Positions 1 to 9,781 of a DNA stretch of 64,000 nucleotides are shown in pieces. Under the pieces are notes generated by a model. The model was given only the letters and a program-made list of their open reading frames with translations, did no database searches and was not told where the DNA came from. Source of the stretch: Rhodoferax sp. TH121 (GTDB lineage: Bacteria > Pseudomonadota > Gammaproteobacteria > Burkholderiales > Burkholderiaceae_C); the NCBI RefSeq assembly GCF_002251855.1, contig NZ_NOXW01000017.1, forward strand, positions 86,380-150,379, given 5' to 3'. Positions within the stretch are counted from its first letter, which is position 1. Each line of letters begins with the position of its first letter. The position numbers were made by a program, and so were the translations under genes.

Positions 1-1
1 C

Positions 2-859
2 GCACTCGATCTGGAGAGCCAGAAACGCTGCGTTGATTTCATGATCGAAGCCGGCTCCACCGGCCTTTGCATCCTGGCGAACTTCTCCGAGCAGTTCGTC
101 CTCAGTGATGCCGAGCGCGAGACATTGACCCGCACCATCCTCGAACACGTCAAGGGTCGCGTGCCGGTGATCGTCACTACCACCCATTTCAGCACCGACA
201 TCACCATCGCGCGAAGCGTCTTGGCCCAACAGTTGGGTGCTTCCATGGTCATGGTCATGCCGCCCTACCACGGGGCCACCATCCGGGTGCCAGAGGCACA
301 GATCTACGAGTACTTTGCCCGCCTGTCTGACGCGATCAACATTCCCATCATGATCCAGGACGCGCCCGTGGCCGGTACGCCCTTGTCGGTCCCCTTCCTG
401 GCCCGCATGGCCCAGGAAATCAAGAACGTTGCGTACTTCAAGATCGAAACCGCGGGTGCCGCCTCAAAGCTGCGCGAACTCATCCGCGTGGGCGGTGCCG
501 CCATCGAAGGTCCCTGGGATGGCGAAGAAGCCATCACCCTCATGCCTGACTTGGACGCCGGTGCTACAGGTGCCATGACCGGTGGTGCCTACCCCGACGG
601 CATCCGCAAGATTGTGGACGCCTATGCAGCAGGCAAGCGTGACGAAGCAGCAGCCCACTACGAAAAGTGGCTGCCGCTCATCAACTACGAAAACCGCCAA
701 GGCGGCATCCTGACCGCCAAAGCGCTCATGAAGGCCGGCGGCGTGATTGCCAGCGAGGCAGGCCGCCACCCCTTCCCAGCCATGCACTCCGCAGTGCGCG
801 AAGGCTTGCTCGATACCGCCAAGCGCCTGGACCCCATGGTTCTGCGCTGGGGCAAGTAA
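2..859 (+). CDS. L-2-keto-3-deoxyarabonate dehydratase-like protein, 5' end missing
   Basis: DapA/NAL-type TIM-barrel lyase whose reading frame is open to the left edge; the residues before the first Met at 41 (ALDLESQKRCVDF) continue the family N-terminal helix, so the gene starts outside the window. YFKIE near base 440 carries the expected Schiff-base lysine, and QDAP, GPWDGEEAITL and DAGATGAMTGG match the subgroup that dehydrates L-2-keto-3-deoxyarabonate to 2-oxoglutarate semialdehyde. The semialdehyde dehydrogenase two genes downstream supports that substrate. A 5-dehydro-4-deoxyglucarate dehydratase role is the main alternative. The gene ends 24 bp before the next, in an apparent operon. 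Confidence 0.75.
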   Translation, partial: ALDLESQKRCVDFMIEAGSTGLCILANFSEQFVLSDAERETLTRTILEHVKGRVPVIVTTTHFSTDITIARSVLAQQLGASMVMVMPPYHGATIRVPEAQIYEYFARLSDAINIPIMIQDAPVAGTPLSVPFLARMAQEIKNVAYFKIETAGAASKLRELIRVGGAAIEGPWDGEEAITLMPDLDAGATGAMTGGAYPDGIRKIVDAYAAGKRDEAAAHYEKWLPLINYENRQGGILTAKALMKAGGVIASEAGRHPFPAMHSAVREGLLDTAKRLDPMVLRWGK

Positions 860-883
860 ACCAACTACCCACGGGGAGGCCCC

Positions 884-2053
884 ATGTCGGAAAACACCGT
901 TTTCAAGCTCTTGGGCCGCCGCCTGCGCCTGGCCGTTATCGGCGGCGGGCCGGGCTCCTTCATTGGCGCCATGCATCGCCAAGCGGCCCGCCTGGATGAC
1001 CGCTACGAGCTGGTGGCTGCCGCCCTGTCATCGGACCCCGAGCGCTCCCGCATCACAGGTCAAGGCATCGGGGTCGCGCAAGACCGCTGCTACCCCAGCG
1101 GCCAGGCCCTGATCGATGCCGAGGCTGGGCGCCCCGACGGCGCGGAAGTCATCGCCATCATGACGCCCAACGACAGCCACTTCGCCTTTGCCATGCAGGC
1201 GCTGGAGCGCGGGCTGGATGTCATTTGCGACAAGCCCATGACCAATACCCTGGCCGAAGCTGAGGCACTCCATGCGCGGGTGCAGGCTACCGGTCTGGTG
1301 TTTTGCCTCACCCACAACTACACCGGCTACCCCATGGTGCGCCAAGCCAAGGCCATGGTCATGGCTGGCGAACTTGGTGAGGTACGGCTGGTGCAAGTGG
1401 AGTACGTGCAAGGTGGTCGGGCCAAACCCGGCCCCGGTCGCCGTGCGTGGAAAGAAGACCCCGCGCGCGGAGGCCCCTCGCTCGTTCTCGGCGACATCGG
1501 CACCCATGCGCACAACCTGCTGCGTTTCATCACGGGGCTGGAGGTCGACCAGGTGGCCGCTGATGTCGGCAGCATCGTGCCTGACCGTGTCACCCATGAC
1601 TACGCAGGTGCCATGCTGCGCATGAGCAATGGCGCGCGCGGCAGCTTCTGGGTCACCCAGGCCGCGGCAGGCGTGGAAAACGGCTTGCGCATTCGCGTGA
1701 GCGGCTCCAAAGGCAGCTTGGAGTGGCACCAGGAACACCCGCAGGTGCTGCAATTCAAGCCACTGGATGCCCCCGCCCAGGTGCGCACGCCCAACGGCCC
1801 CGGCACGCTGCCGCTGGCCGCGCGTGCTTCACGCATCGTGGCGGGCCACCCTGAAGGCTTTCACGAAGCCTTTGCCAATCTGTACACCGATGCGTCGGAC
1901 GCCATTGCTGCGCGGCGCAGCGGGCAGACGGCAGATCCCCTGTCCCTCTTTTTCCCCAACGCTACCGACGGCCTGCAAGGCATTCGCTTTGTGGCCGCCG
2001 CTGTGCGTTCCAGTCAAACCAACGGCGCGTGGACCGCGCTTTCAACCCTATGA
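884..2053 (+). CDS. Gfo/Idh/MocA family oxidoreductase
   Basis: NAD(P)-dependent sugar or polyol dehydrogenase of 389 residues. The Rossmann fold starts with RLAVIGGGPGSFIGAMH, and the family signature CDKPMTNTLAEA lies near residue 115. LGDIGTHAHNLL, around residue 205, carries the conserved Asp and His of the substrate pocket. The start ATG follows GGGGAGG. The last codons overlap the next gene in an ATGA junction, so the two are probably translationally coupled. The neighbours suggest oxidation of a sugar such as L-arabinose or D-galactose at C1, but the substrate is inferred. The protein is longer than the roughly 310-residue arabinose dehydrogenases I know of. Confidence 0.85.
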   Translation: MSENTVFKLLGRRLRLAVIGGGPGSFIGAMHRQAARLDDRYELVAAALSSDPERSRITGQGIGVAQDRCYPSGQALIDAEAGRPDGAEVIAIMTPNDSHFAFAMQALERGLDVICDKPMTNTLAEAEALHARVQATGLVFCLTHNYTGYPMVRQAKAMVMAGELGEVRLVQVEYVQGGRAKPGPGRRAWKEDPARGGPSLVLGDIGTHAHNLLRFITGLEVDQVAADVGSIVPDRVTHDYAGAMLRMSNGARGSFWVTQAAAGVENGLRIRVSGSKGSLEWHQEHPQVLQFKPLDAPAQVRTPNGPGTLPLAARASRIVAGHPEGFHEAFANLYTDASDAIAARRSGQTADPLSLFFPNATDGLQGIRFVAAAVRSSQTNGAWTALSTL

Positions 2054-3486
2054 CGCAACACAACAACCTCATCAATGGCGAATGGGTCGCCGGCACCAGC
2101 TACGCGCCCAACCTCAATCCCAGCAACCTCGCAGACGTTATTGGCGAATACGCCCAGGCGGACGTGGCCCAGCTTAATGCAGCAGTAGCCGCCGCGCAAA
2201 AAGCCTTCCCAGCCTGGTCCACCAGTGGCATCCAGGCCCGCGCCGATGCGCTGGACAAGATCGGCTCCGAAATCCTCGCCCGCAAGGAAGAGCTCGGTAC
2301 CCTGCTGGCCCGTGAGGAAGGCAAGACCCGTGCAGAAGGCATTGGCGAAGCCGCCCGCGCTGGCAACATCTTCAAGTTCTTCGCCGGTGAATGCCTGCGC
2401 TTGGCCGGAGAAACCGTGCCCTCCGTGCGCCCCGGTATCGGCGTGGAAGTCACCCGCGAGCCGCTGGGTGTCATCGGCCTCATCACCCCCTGGAACTTTC
2501 CCATCGCAATCCCAGCCTGGAAGATCGCCCCTGCGCTGGCCTACGGCAACTGCGTGGTGCTGAAGCCTGCCGACCTCGTGCCCGGCTGCGCCTGGGCCTT
2601 GGCCGACATCATTAGCCGCAGCGGCATCCCTGCCGGCGTGTTCAACCTCGTGATGGGCCCCGGCCGCGTGATTGGTGACGCCCTGGTCAACCACCCCGGC
2701 ATCACTGCCATCAGCTTCACCGGCTCCGTCGGCGTGGGCCAGCGCATTGCAGCCGCCTGCGCCGGCCACATGAAGAAAGTCCAGCTGGAGATGGGTGGCA
2801 AGAACCCCCAAGTCATCCTGGACGATGCCGACCTCAATGTGGCGGTCGAGCTGAGTGTCCAAAGTGCTTTCTACTCCACCGGCCAGCGCTGCACCGCGTC
2901 CAGCCGCCTCATCGTGACCGACAAGATCTACCCCGCCTTCATCGAAGCCATGCAGAAGCGCATGGCCGCCATCAAGGTGGGTGACGCCCTGGAAGCCGGT
3001 ATCGACATCGGCCCCGTGGCCTCGCAGCCCCAGCTGGAGCAAGACCTCTCCTATGTGGAAATCGGCAAGGCCGAGGGCGCCACCCTGCTCACAGGCGGTG
3101 AACGCCTAAGCCGTGGCACCGACGGCTACTACATGGCCCCCGCCCTGCTGGTGGACAGCACCGCCGCCATGCGCATCAACCGCGAAGAAATCTTTGGCCC
3201 GGTGGCCAGCGTCATCCGCGTAAAGGACTACGAAGAAGCCCTGTTCACTGCCAATGACACGCCCTTTGGCCTGTCGGCCGGCATCGCCACCACCAGCCTC
3301 AAGTACGCCACCCACTTCAAGCGCCACAGCCAGGCAGGCATGGTGATGGTGAACTTGCCTACAGCGGGGGTGGACTACCACGTGCCCTTCGGTGGGCGCA
3401 AGGGCTCCAGTTACGGGCCCCGTGAACAAGGTAAGTACGCCGCCGAGTTCTTCACCACCGTCAAAACCGCTTACACGCTCGCCTGA
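2050..3486 (+). CDS. 2-oxoglutarate-semialdehyde dehydrogenase-like aldehyde dehydrogenase
   Basis: Aldehyde dehydrogenase superfamily, 478 residues from the ATG at 2050; an upstream in-frame start at 2029 would overlap the previous gene further and has no ribosome site. Visible motifs are [33 protein letters not shown] (general-base Glu) and [11 protein letters not shown] (nucleophilic Cys). In the oxidative L-arabinose, galacturonate and glucarate pathways this family oxidises 2-oxoglutarate semialdehyde (2,5-dioxopentanoate) to 2-oxoglutarate, which fits the upstream dehydratase. Succinate-semialdehyde dehydrogenase activity cannot be excluded from sequence alone. Confidence 0.85.
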   Translation: MTQHNNLINGEWVAGTSYAPNLNPSNLADVIGEYAQADVAQLNAAVAAAQKAFPAWSTSGIQARADALDKIGSEILARKEELGTLLAREEGKTRAEGIGEAARAGNIFKFFAGECLRLAGETVPSVRPGIGVEVTREPLGVIGLITPWNFPIAIPAWKIAPALAYGNCVVLKPADLVPGCAWALADIISRSGIPAGVFNLVMGPGRVIGDALVNHPGITAISFTGSVGVGQRIAAACAGHMKKVQLEMGGKNPQVILDDADLNVAVELSVQSAFYSTGQRCTASSRLIVTDKIYPAFIEAMQKRMAAIKVGDALEAGIDIGPVASQPQLEQDLSYVEIGKAEGATLLTGGERLSRGTDGYYMAPALLVDSTAAMRINREEIFGPVASVIRVKDYEEALFTANDTPFGLSAGIATTSLKYATHFKRHSQAGMVMVNLPTAGVDYHVPFGGRKGSSYGPREQGKYAAEFFTTVKTAYTLA

Positions 3487-3511
3487 TTCAAACAATAACG
3501 AGGAGACAGGC

Positions 3512-4579
3512 ATGCGACCCCTACGACGGTTCTTTTTAAGTGCAGTGTTGTTGGGGTCCATGCCCTGGGCCCACGCACAGATCGACAGCAAAGGTGGCGT
3601 GGGCATCCTCATGCCCACCATCACGTCCCAGCGCTGGGTGGTGGACGGTTTGGCCATGGTGCGCGCCATGGACAAGCTGGGCTACCGCCCCGACCTGAAG
3701 TACGCCAACGACGACATCGCCACGCAGATCGCGCAGACCGAAGAGATGCTCAAGGCCGGCGACATGAAGGTGTTGGTCATCGGCGCCATCGACGGCAGCA
3801 AGCTCGCCCCCGTGTTGCAAAAAGCTGCCGAGAAAAAGATCAAGGTCATAGCCTATGACCGCCTGATTCGCGACACGCCCCACGTGGACTACTACGCCAC
3901 CTTCGACAACTTCCAGGTTGGCGTGCTGCAGGGCTCAGACATCATCGAGCGCCTCGGGCTGGACAAGGGCAAGGGCCCCTTCAACATCGAGCTGTTCGGT
4001 GGCTCCGCCGACGACAACAACGCCTTCTTTTTCTACGACGGCGCCATGTCCGTGCTCAAGCCCTACATCGACAAGGGCAAGCTGGTTGTCGGCTCGGGGC
4101 AGATTGGCATGGACAAGGTGTCCACCCTGCGCTGGAGCGGCTCGGTGGCGCGTGCCCGACTCACGCAGATCCTGGACAAGTACTACGCCAAGCAACGCCT
4201 GGACGCCCTGCTCTCGCCCTATGACGGCATCAGCATGGAGCTGATCACCGCCATGAAGAAAGCCGGCTACGGCCAGGGCGGTCAGCCGCTACCGGTGGTC
4301 ACTGGTCAAGATGCAGAAATGCCCTCTGTGCGCTCCATCATCCGCAATGAACAGTCATCTACGGTCTTCAAGGACAACCGTGAGCTGGCCCAGGTGGTCA
4401 CGACCATGGTGGATGCCATCTTGTCCGGGAAAAAGCCCACCATCAATGACGAGAAGACCTACAACAACGGTCAGAAAGTGGTGCCCTCTTTCCTGCTGAA
4501 ACCCCTGAAAGTGGATTTGGAAAATTGGCGCGCTGCGCTGGTGACTTCGGGTTACTACAAGGCCGACCAGTTCCGCTGA
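3512..4579 (+). CDS. ChvE/XylF-like periplasmic sugar-binding protein
   Basis: Periplasmic binding protein of the CUT2 (ribose/xylose/multiple-sugar) type, 355 residues. The start at 3512 sits behind GAGGAGACAGG and gives a signal peptide ending AHAQ. The mature protein follows the ChvE pattern: [12 protein letters not shown], a DRLIRD segment and [15 protein letters not shown]. In relatives this protein captures arabinose, galactose or xylose for an ABC importer or for chemosensing. No ATPase or permease follows: the next gene is convergent and unrelated. The importer partners are therefore elsewhere, or the protein serves sensing. Confidence 0.85.
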   Translation: MRPLRRFFLSAVLLGSMPWAHAQIDSKGGVGILMPTITSQRWVVDGLAMVRAMDKLGYRPDLKYANDDIATQIAQTEEMLKAGDMKVLVIGAIDGSKLAPVLQKAAEKKIKVIAYDRLIRDTPHVDYYATFDNFQVGVLQGSDIIERLGLDKGKGPFNIELFGGSADDNNAFFFYDGAMSVLKPYIDKGKLVVGSGQIGMDKVSTLRWSGSVARARLTQILDKYYAKQRLDALLSPYDGISMELITAMKKAGYGQGGQPLPVVTGQDAEMPSVRSIIRNEQSSTVFKDNRELAQVVTTMVDAILSGKKPTINDEKTYNNGQKVVPSFLLKPLKVDLENWRAALVTSGYYKADQFR

Positions 4580-4595
4580 TTCGCCCTTTCCTGCG

Positions 4596-5585
4596 CTACT
4601 GCAGCGGTGGCGCGCAGCGTTTGTGGGTCTGCGAGGGCAGTTCGCCGAACATGGCCTGATAGTCCTTGGCGAAGTGGCCAAAGTGCCAGAAGCCCATGTC
4701 GGTGGCGGCTTCCGTCACAGAGCTCGCGGTCTTGAGGGCCTGGCGCACAGCGCCCAGCCGTATGGCACGCAGGTAGGCCAAGGGGCTGATGCCAAGAATG
4801 CGCTGAAACGCACTTTGCAAGGTGCGGCGACTGACCCCCAATTGCTGGCACAGCTCACCCACGGTGGGGGGCTGTTGCAATTGCCCTTGCAGCAGGGCGC
4901 GGGCTTGTTGCACCAGCAGCCAATGCACATCGTGCGCAACCTCATTGGTACACGATGCGAGGTTCAGCGCTGCCACTTTCTCCACCAGGGTATCCACCAT
5001 GCCTGCACGCAGAGCTGGCAACGAAAACATGGCAGGCGCGGTGTGTGCGGTTTCGAATAGCATCAGCATGACCTGTCGCAAACCTTCCAAGCACGTTGGG
5101 TCGGTCGCCCTTAGACCTGCTTGGCTGCCTGCCAATGCGCCATGGCCCCATGGGTACAAGGTGTTGCTCAGCACGGGGTCCAGCTCCAGCCCCATCATCA
5201 CGTGGTCGCTTCCGGTTCGAAACTCAAACCCCGACTGACCCGAAAACACATGCAAGGCATTGCGGTCACTCTGTGAACCGCAAAACACACTGCTGCCATC
5301 ACAGCGCAGCGGCACACCCAGTGCCAACACACCAGCTTTCAGTTGACCGCTTTGGTACACGGTGGATTCCAGCCCTTCCATGAACAAACGTACCGGTCCC
5401 AGATCCACGCGCTGGATAGCACCCCGAAACCCTCCGCCCGACAACTGCAAGTAGGACTGGTTCCACCCCGTGAGGGCCGCAGCCTGCTCGTCCACGTCGG
5501 CGTAGATGGCCGACTCGAACCCCATGGCGCGGCCACCCGCTGCCGAGGCTGGCGGGTGGATTGCCGAAATGGGATGTTGGGACAT
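4596..5585 (-). CDS. AraC family transcriptional regulator
   Basis: 329-residue regulator with a non-conserved N-terminal sensing half and a C-terminal AraC double HTH. The clear part is VGELCQQLGVSRRTLQSAFQ followed by ILGISPLAYLRAIRLG. I take the ATG at 5585; a TTG at 5615 would add ten residues. The gene is divergent from the ethanolamine permease cluster starting at 5734, sharing a 148-bp promoter region, so it most likely activates that cluster, as EutR does for other ethanolamine genes. That role is inference. Its 3' end converges on the sugar-binding gene with 16 bp between them. Confidence 0.85.
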   Translation of the reverse strand: MSQHPISAIHPPASAAGGRAMGFESAIYADVDEQAAALTGWNQSYLQLSGGGFRGAIQRVDLGPVRLFMEGLESTVYQSGQLKAGVLALGVPLRCDGSSVFCGSQSDRNALHVFSGQSGFEFRTGSDHVMMGLELDPVLSNTLYPWGHGALAGSQAGLRATDPTCLEGLRQVMLMLFETAHTAPAMFSLPALRAGMVDTLVEKVAALNLASCTNEVAHDVHWLLVQQARALLQGQLQQPPTVGELCQQLGVSRRTLQSAFQRILGISPLAYLRAIRLGAVRQALKTASSVTEAATDMGFWHFGHFAKDYQAMFGELPSQTHKRCAPPLQ

Positions 5586-5733
5586 AGGCCAAAGATTTTG
5601 CAAACAAGCGGTCAAGTGGCTTCTAGGTGTTTACACCCGGCTTCGCGTACTGCCAATTCGGGATAGCCGCTGGCTCGAGGCCTCTCCACAATGAATCGGC
5701 TAACTTTTGTCCAACCCAGTCAAGGAGTCGTTC

Positions 5734-7212
5734 ATGTCAGAACATTCGGGAGTCCAGTACACCAAGGTAGACCAAAGCTATTTCGACAAACGCGGGTTGC
5801 GCCGCTATGCCGGGGTCTGGTCTCTGTGGGCGCTGGGAGTGGGGGCCGTGATTTCCGGGCATTTTTCAGGTTGGAACTTGGGCTTGGCCAATGGCTGGGG
5901 CAGCATGTTGTTTGCCACCATCATCATTGCCATCATGTATCTGGGCTTGACGTTCTCGCTGGCCGAAATGTCCCCCGCCCTGCCGCACACGGGTGGCGCC
6001 TACTCGTTTGCGCGCACTGCCATGGGCCCGTGGGGCGGCTTCCTCACCGGCCTGTCGGAGAACGTGGAATACGTCATCACGCCCGCGGTTATCGTGTACT
6101 TCATCAGCAGCTACATGGGTGGCATCTTTGGTACACCCACCGAATATCTGCCCCTGTGGTGGATTGGCTTCTACATCTTCTTTGTGGGGCTCAACATCGT
6201 CGGGGTGGAGCTGTCTTTCAAGGTCACCCTCGTCATCACCCTGCTTGCGTTGGCTTGCCTTGCCGTGTTCTGGGCCAGTGCCTTGCCGAATATCGACTTC
6301 AGCCGTTGGGCCATGAATGTGGGTGAGGGCGGTGCATTGCTGGAAAACGGCAACGGTCCCCTGTTGCCCATGGGCATCACCGGGGTCCTGGCCGCCATGC
6401 CGTTTGCCGTATGGCTGTTTCTGGCGATTGAGCAGTTGCCGCTGGCTGCCGAGGAGTCGGTCGATCCCAAGCGCGACATGCCACGCGGCATCTTGGCCGG
6501 TGTCTTTACGCTGATCTTCTCCGCCTTCATGGTGTTGTGGCTCAACCCCTCGATTGCGGGCATTGGTGCGCATACCCTGGCCAAATCGGGCGAACCGCTG
6601 CTGGACGGCTTCAAGGCCATCTACGGCGATGGCATTGCCAAAGTACTGGCCCTGGTGGCTGTGCTGGGCCTGATTGCCAGTTTCCACACCATCATCTTTG
6701 CCAAGGGCCGCCAGATCTATTCCCTGAGCCGGGCCGGCTACTTCCCCTCGGTGTTGTCCATTACCCACGGCAGCCGCAAGACACCGCACCTGGCCATGAT
6801 CTTGGGCTCTGTGGTCGCGCTGGCAGTGATGTTCGTGCTGTGGTTCAGCCTGGGATCTGACAAAGGCGCGGCCGTGATCGGCGGCACCTTGCTCAATATG
6901 GCGGTGTTTGGCGCCATGTTCTCCTACATCATGCAGGCGCTGTCTTTCATCATCTTGCGCAAGAACATGCCCAACATCCCGCGCCCCTACCGCAGCCCGC
7001 TGGGCGTGGTGGGTGCAGGGCTAACCGTAGTGATTGCGGTGGTCACCTTGTACTTCCAGCTCAGCGATCCGCTCTACCGCGATGGCGTGATGTGGGTCGC
7101 TGTCTGGTTTGCCGCCGGGATTACCTACTTTGCCCTGGTGGGGCGCAAGCGCCTGATCCTTTCTCCTGAAGAAGAGTTCGCCATGGACATGGCCGACAAG
7201 GCTCGCTCTTGA
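5734..7212 (+). CDS. eat: ethanolamine permease (APC family)
   Basis: Amino-acid/polyamine/organocation transporter of about 492 residues with about twelve hydrophobic segments in the inner membrane. The N-terminal region RRYAGVWSLWALGVGAVISG and the block SPALPHTGGAYSFARTAMGP match the ethanolamine permease subgroup closely. The ATG at 5734 has AAGGAG seven bases upstream, whereas an in-frame TTG at 5707 has no such site. It is the first gene of a tightly spaced set with a ligase, a dehydrogenase, an amide hydrolase and an aldehyde dehydrogenase. No eutBC ammonia-lyase genes are visible, so imported ethanolamine is probably handled by gamma-glutamylation. Confidence 0.85.
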   Translation: MSEHSGVQYTKVDQSYFDKRGLRRYAGVWSLWALGVGAVISGHFSGWNLGLANGWGSMLFATIIIAIMYLGLTFSLAEMSPALPHTGGAYSFARTAMGPWGGFLTGLSENVEYVITPAVIVYFISSYMGGIFGTPTEYLPLWWIGFYIFFVGLNIVGVELSFKVTLVITLLALACLAVFWASALPNIDFSRWAMNVGEGGALLENGNGPLLPMGITGVLAAMPFAVWLFLAIEQLPLAAEESVDPKRDMPRGILAGVFTLIFSAFMVLWLNPSIAGIGAHTLAKSGEPLLDGFKAIYGDGIAKVLALVAVLGLIASFHTIIFAKGRQIYSLSRAGYFPSVLSITHGSRKTPHLAMILGSVVALAVMFVLWFSLGSDKGAAVIGGTLLNMAVFGAMFSYIMQALSFIILRKNMPNIPRPYRSPLGVVGAGLTVVIAVVTLYFQLSDPLYRDGVMWVAVWFAAGITYFALVGRKRLILSPEEEFAMDMADKARS

Positions 7213-7229
7213 ACTGATCGGAGACCTAC

Positions 7230-8639
7230 ATGGCAACACGCAAGTCTTCCGCTGGTAGCGCGCGGGCCAAACCAGCTGCACCCCATGCAGCGCTGGCCGC
7301 CGTGCAAAAATCCGGCGCCCCCAAAGTCAAGGTGGCAGTGACCGATATCGACGGCGTGCTGCGTGGCAAGTACCTGCACCGCGACAAGTTCCTCGGTGCG
7401 GCCGAGCCTTACCCGGCCGGAGGCTTTGGCTTCTGCGACGTGGTGATGGGCTGGGACATGATGGACGCCTGCTATGACAACACCACCGTCACGGGCTGGC
7501 AGCATGGTTTCCCTGACGCGCTGGCACGGCTGGACCTGAATACCGCGCGCCATGTGCCGTGGGACGACGGTGTGCCCTTCTTCCTGGGTGAGTTTGTCAA
7601 CGCTGACGGCACGCCCCACCCACTGTGCCCGCGCCAGACGCTCAAACGGGTGTTAAAGCGCGCCGAGAAGATGGGCCTGCAGCCCATGACGGGTATGGAG
7701 TTCGAGTGGTACAACTTTTTGGAGACGCCGCAAAGCTGGGCCGACAAGCAAGGCGTGGGCGCCACACCGCTCACGCCCGGCATGTTTGGCTACTCGCTGC
7801 TGCGGGCCAATCAGAACCGCCACTTCTTCAACGCCATCATGGACGACATGCTGGCCTTCAAGGTGCCGATTGAGGGCCTGCACACCGAAACCGGCCCCGG
7901 GGTGTTCGAGGTCGCCATCGGCTTCTCCGAGGCGTTGGAGCAGGCCGACCGAGCGGTGCTCTTCAAGACCGGTGCCAAAGAGATTGGTGCGCGCTTTGGC
8001 ATCATGCCCAGCTTCATGGCCAAGCCGCACCAGCCGCTGCCGGGCTGCAGTGGCCACATCCACCAAAGCCTGAGCGATGGCAAGACCAACCTGTTCTTTG
8101 ATGCGAAGAACCCGCGCAAGATGAGCAAGGTGTTCGAGAGCTACCTGGCCGGACAGATCAACTGCTTGATGGAGTTTGGTCCCATGATCTGGCCCACCAT
8201 CAACAGCTACAAACGCTTGGTGGACGGCTTCTGGGCACCCGTCAAACCCACCTGGGGCATGGACAACCGCACCGCCAGCTTCCGCGTCATTGCCGGATCG
8301 CCCAAGGCCACACGTCTGGAGACGCGTTGCCCCGGTGCCGACGTGAATCCGTATCTGGCGATGGCTGCGGTCATTGCGGCCGGGCTCGATGGTGTGGAAA
8401 AAGGCCTCAAGCTCAGCACGCCGCCCATCACCGGTACCAATGGCGGCGCCGAGCACATTCCGCGTGCGCCGCGCACCCTGATAGAGACCACGCGCAATTT
8501 CAAGGAATCGGCCGTCGCACGCGACTGGCTGGGCGACACCTTTGTCGACCACTTTGCCGCCACCCGCGAATGGGAGTGGCGCCAGTGGCTGGACGCCGTG
8601 ACCGACTGGGAAATGAAACGTTACTTCGAAATCATCTAG
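7230..8639 (+). CDS. glutamine synthetase-like gamma-glutamyl-amine ligase
   Basis: 469-residue member of the glutamine synthetase superfamily, PuuA/GlnA4 type. It has an Ala/Lys-rich N-terminal extension of about 30 residues. The beta-grasp region begins at VTDIDGVLRGKYL. The metal and glutamate-binding motifs are present: GMEFEWYNF, GLHTETGPGVFEVA, PGCSGHIHQSL and the arginines of NRTASFRV and RLETRCPGADVNPY. In context it should ligate glutamate to ethanolamine using ATP to give gamma-glutamylethanolamide. A polyamine or another short amine is the alternative. It starts 17 bp after the permease behind GGAG and ends 8 bp before the dehydrogenase. Confidence 0.85.
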   Translation: MATRKSSAGSARAKPAAPHAALAAVQKSGAPKVKVAVTDIDGVLRGKYLHRDKFLGAAEPYPAGGFGFCDVVMGWDMMDACYDNTTVTGWQHGFPDALARLDLNTARHVPWDDGVPFFLGEFVNADGTPHPLCPRQTLKRVLKRAEKMGLQPMTGMEFEWYNFLETPQSWADKQGVGATPLTPGMFGYSLLRANQNRHFFNAIMDDMLAFKVPIEGLHTETGPGVFEVAIGFSEALEQADRAVLFKTGAKEIGARFGIMPSFMAKPHQPLPGCSGHIHQSLSDGKTNLFFDAKNPRKMSKVFESYLAGQINCLMEFGPMIWPTINSYKRLVDGFWAPVKPTWGMDNRTASFRVIAGSPKATRLETRCPGADVNPYLAMAAVIAAGLDGVEKGLKLSTPPITGTNGGAEHIPRAPRTLIETTRNFKESAVARDWLGDTFVDHFAATREWEWRQWLDAVTDWEMKRYFEII

Positions 8640-8647
8640 AGACCACC

Positions 8648-9781
8648 ATGAGCATCACTTCCTTCTCCTTCCCTACGCCCATCAAGTTTGGTGCGGGCGC
8701 CCGCAAGCTTGTCGCACAGCACTTGAAAGACCTCGGCCTGAAACGCCCGCTGATCGTCACCGACAAAGCCTTGGGCGCCTTGCCCGTACTGGCCGAGTTC
8801 CAGACCCATCTGGCAGGTCTGGATGTAGCTGTGTTCTCCGGCGTGTTTGGCAACCCCACCTGCAGCCAGGTGATGGACGGTGCGGCTGCCTACAAGGCGC
8901 ACATGGCGGACTGTGTGATCGGCTTTGGCGGCGGCGCCGCGCTCGATGTGGCCAAGGTCGTAGGCCTGGCTGCCACGCACCCGGGCGACATACTGGAATA
9001 CGTGTGGGACCATCCGCAGGTGCGCCCCATCGTGAACGAGCTGCCCTATTTCGTGGCACTGCCCACCACCTCGGGTACCGGCTCCGAGGTGGGCCGCTCC
9101 AGCGTGGTCAGCGAGAACGACACGCACTTGAAACGCGTCGTCTTCAGTCCCAAAATCCTGGCCAAGACGGTGTTTGCCGACCCTGAGCTCACGCTGGGCC
9201 TGCCCGCACACGTAACCGCCGCTACCGGTATGGACGCCCTGACCCACAACATCGAGAGCTACCTCTCGCCCGCCTACCACCCGCTGTGCGATGGCATTGC
9301 GCTGGAAGGCACGCGCATTGCTGCCGCCGCACTGGTCACTGCGGTCAAAGACCCCGGCAACTTGCCCGCTCGCTCCGACATGATGATGTCCTCCATGATG
9401 GGCGCCATTGCCTTCCAGAAAGACCTGGGTGCCGTGCACTCCTGCGCCCACGCGCTGGGCGCCGTGTGTGACCTCCACCATGGCCTGGCCAACGCGCTGA
9501 TGATAGACAGCGTGATGGCCTGGAACCTGGAGGCTGCGCCCGCCAAGTTTGACGAGTTGGCCCATGTGTGCGGCGTGGCCGGTGGCGGCAAGGCCTTTGT
9601 GGCGTGGCTCAAAGCCTTGAAGACCAGCGTGGGGATCACCGGCACGCTGGCCAGCCATGGCGTCAAGCCTGAACATCTGGCGCGCTTGGTGCAGGTGGCC
9701 ACGGCCGACATCTGCCACCAGACGAACCCCCGCCCCTGCACGGCCGCCGACTTTGAGCGCCTGTTCAAGGCCGCCATGTGA
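8648..9781 (+). CDS. iron-containing alcohol dehydrogenase
   Basis: Group III metal-dependent alcohol dehydrogenase, 377 residues. Cofactor-binding GFGGGAALDVAK and TTSGTGSEV are intact. The metal ligands appear as Asp and His in TGMDALTHNIE and two His in HSCAHALGAVCDLHHG. The proposed job, inferred from position, is to oxidise the hydroxyl of gamma-glutamylethanolamide to the aldehyde. This replaces the amine oxidase (PuuB) of the putrescine route, which fits an amino-alcohol substrate. The stop TGA overlaps the ATG of the next gene (TGATG). Confidence 0.85.
   Translation: MSITSFSFPTPIKFGAGARKLVAQHLKDLGLKRPLIVTDKALGALPVLAEFQTHLAGLDVAVFSGVFGNPTCSQVMDGAAAYKAHMADCVIGFGGGAALDVAKVVGLAATHPGDILEYVWDHPQVRPIVNELPYFVALPTTSGTGSEVGRSSVVSENDTHLKRVVFSPKILAKTVFADPELTLGLPAHVTAATGMDALTHNIESYLSPAYHPLCDGIALEGTRIAAAALVTAVKDPGNLPARSDMMMSSMMGAIAFQKDLGAVHSCAHALGAVCDLHHGLANALMIDSVMAWNLEAAPAKFDELAHVCGVAGGGKAFVAWLKALKTSVGITGTLASHGVKPEHLARLVQVATADICHQTNPRPCTAADFERLFKAAM

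Noticed and set aside
2014..3042. A 342-codon minus-strand open frame across the aldehyde dehydrogenase gene
   Set aside because: It is antisense to a gene with all catalytic motifs, and no start signal or family is seen.
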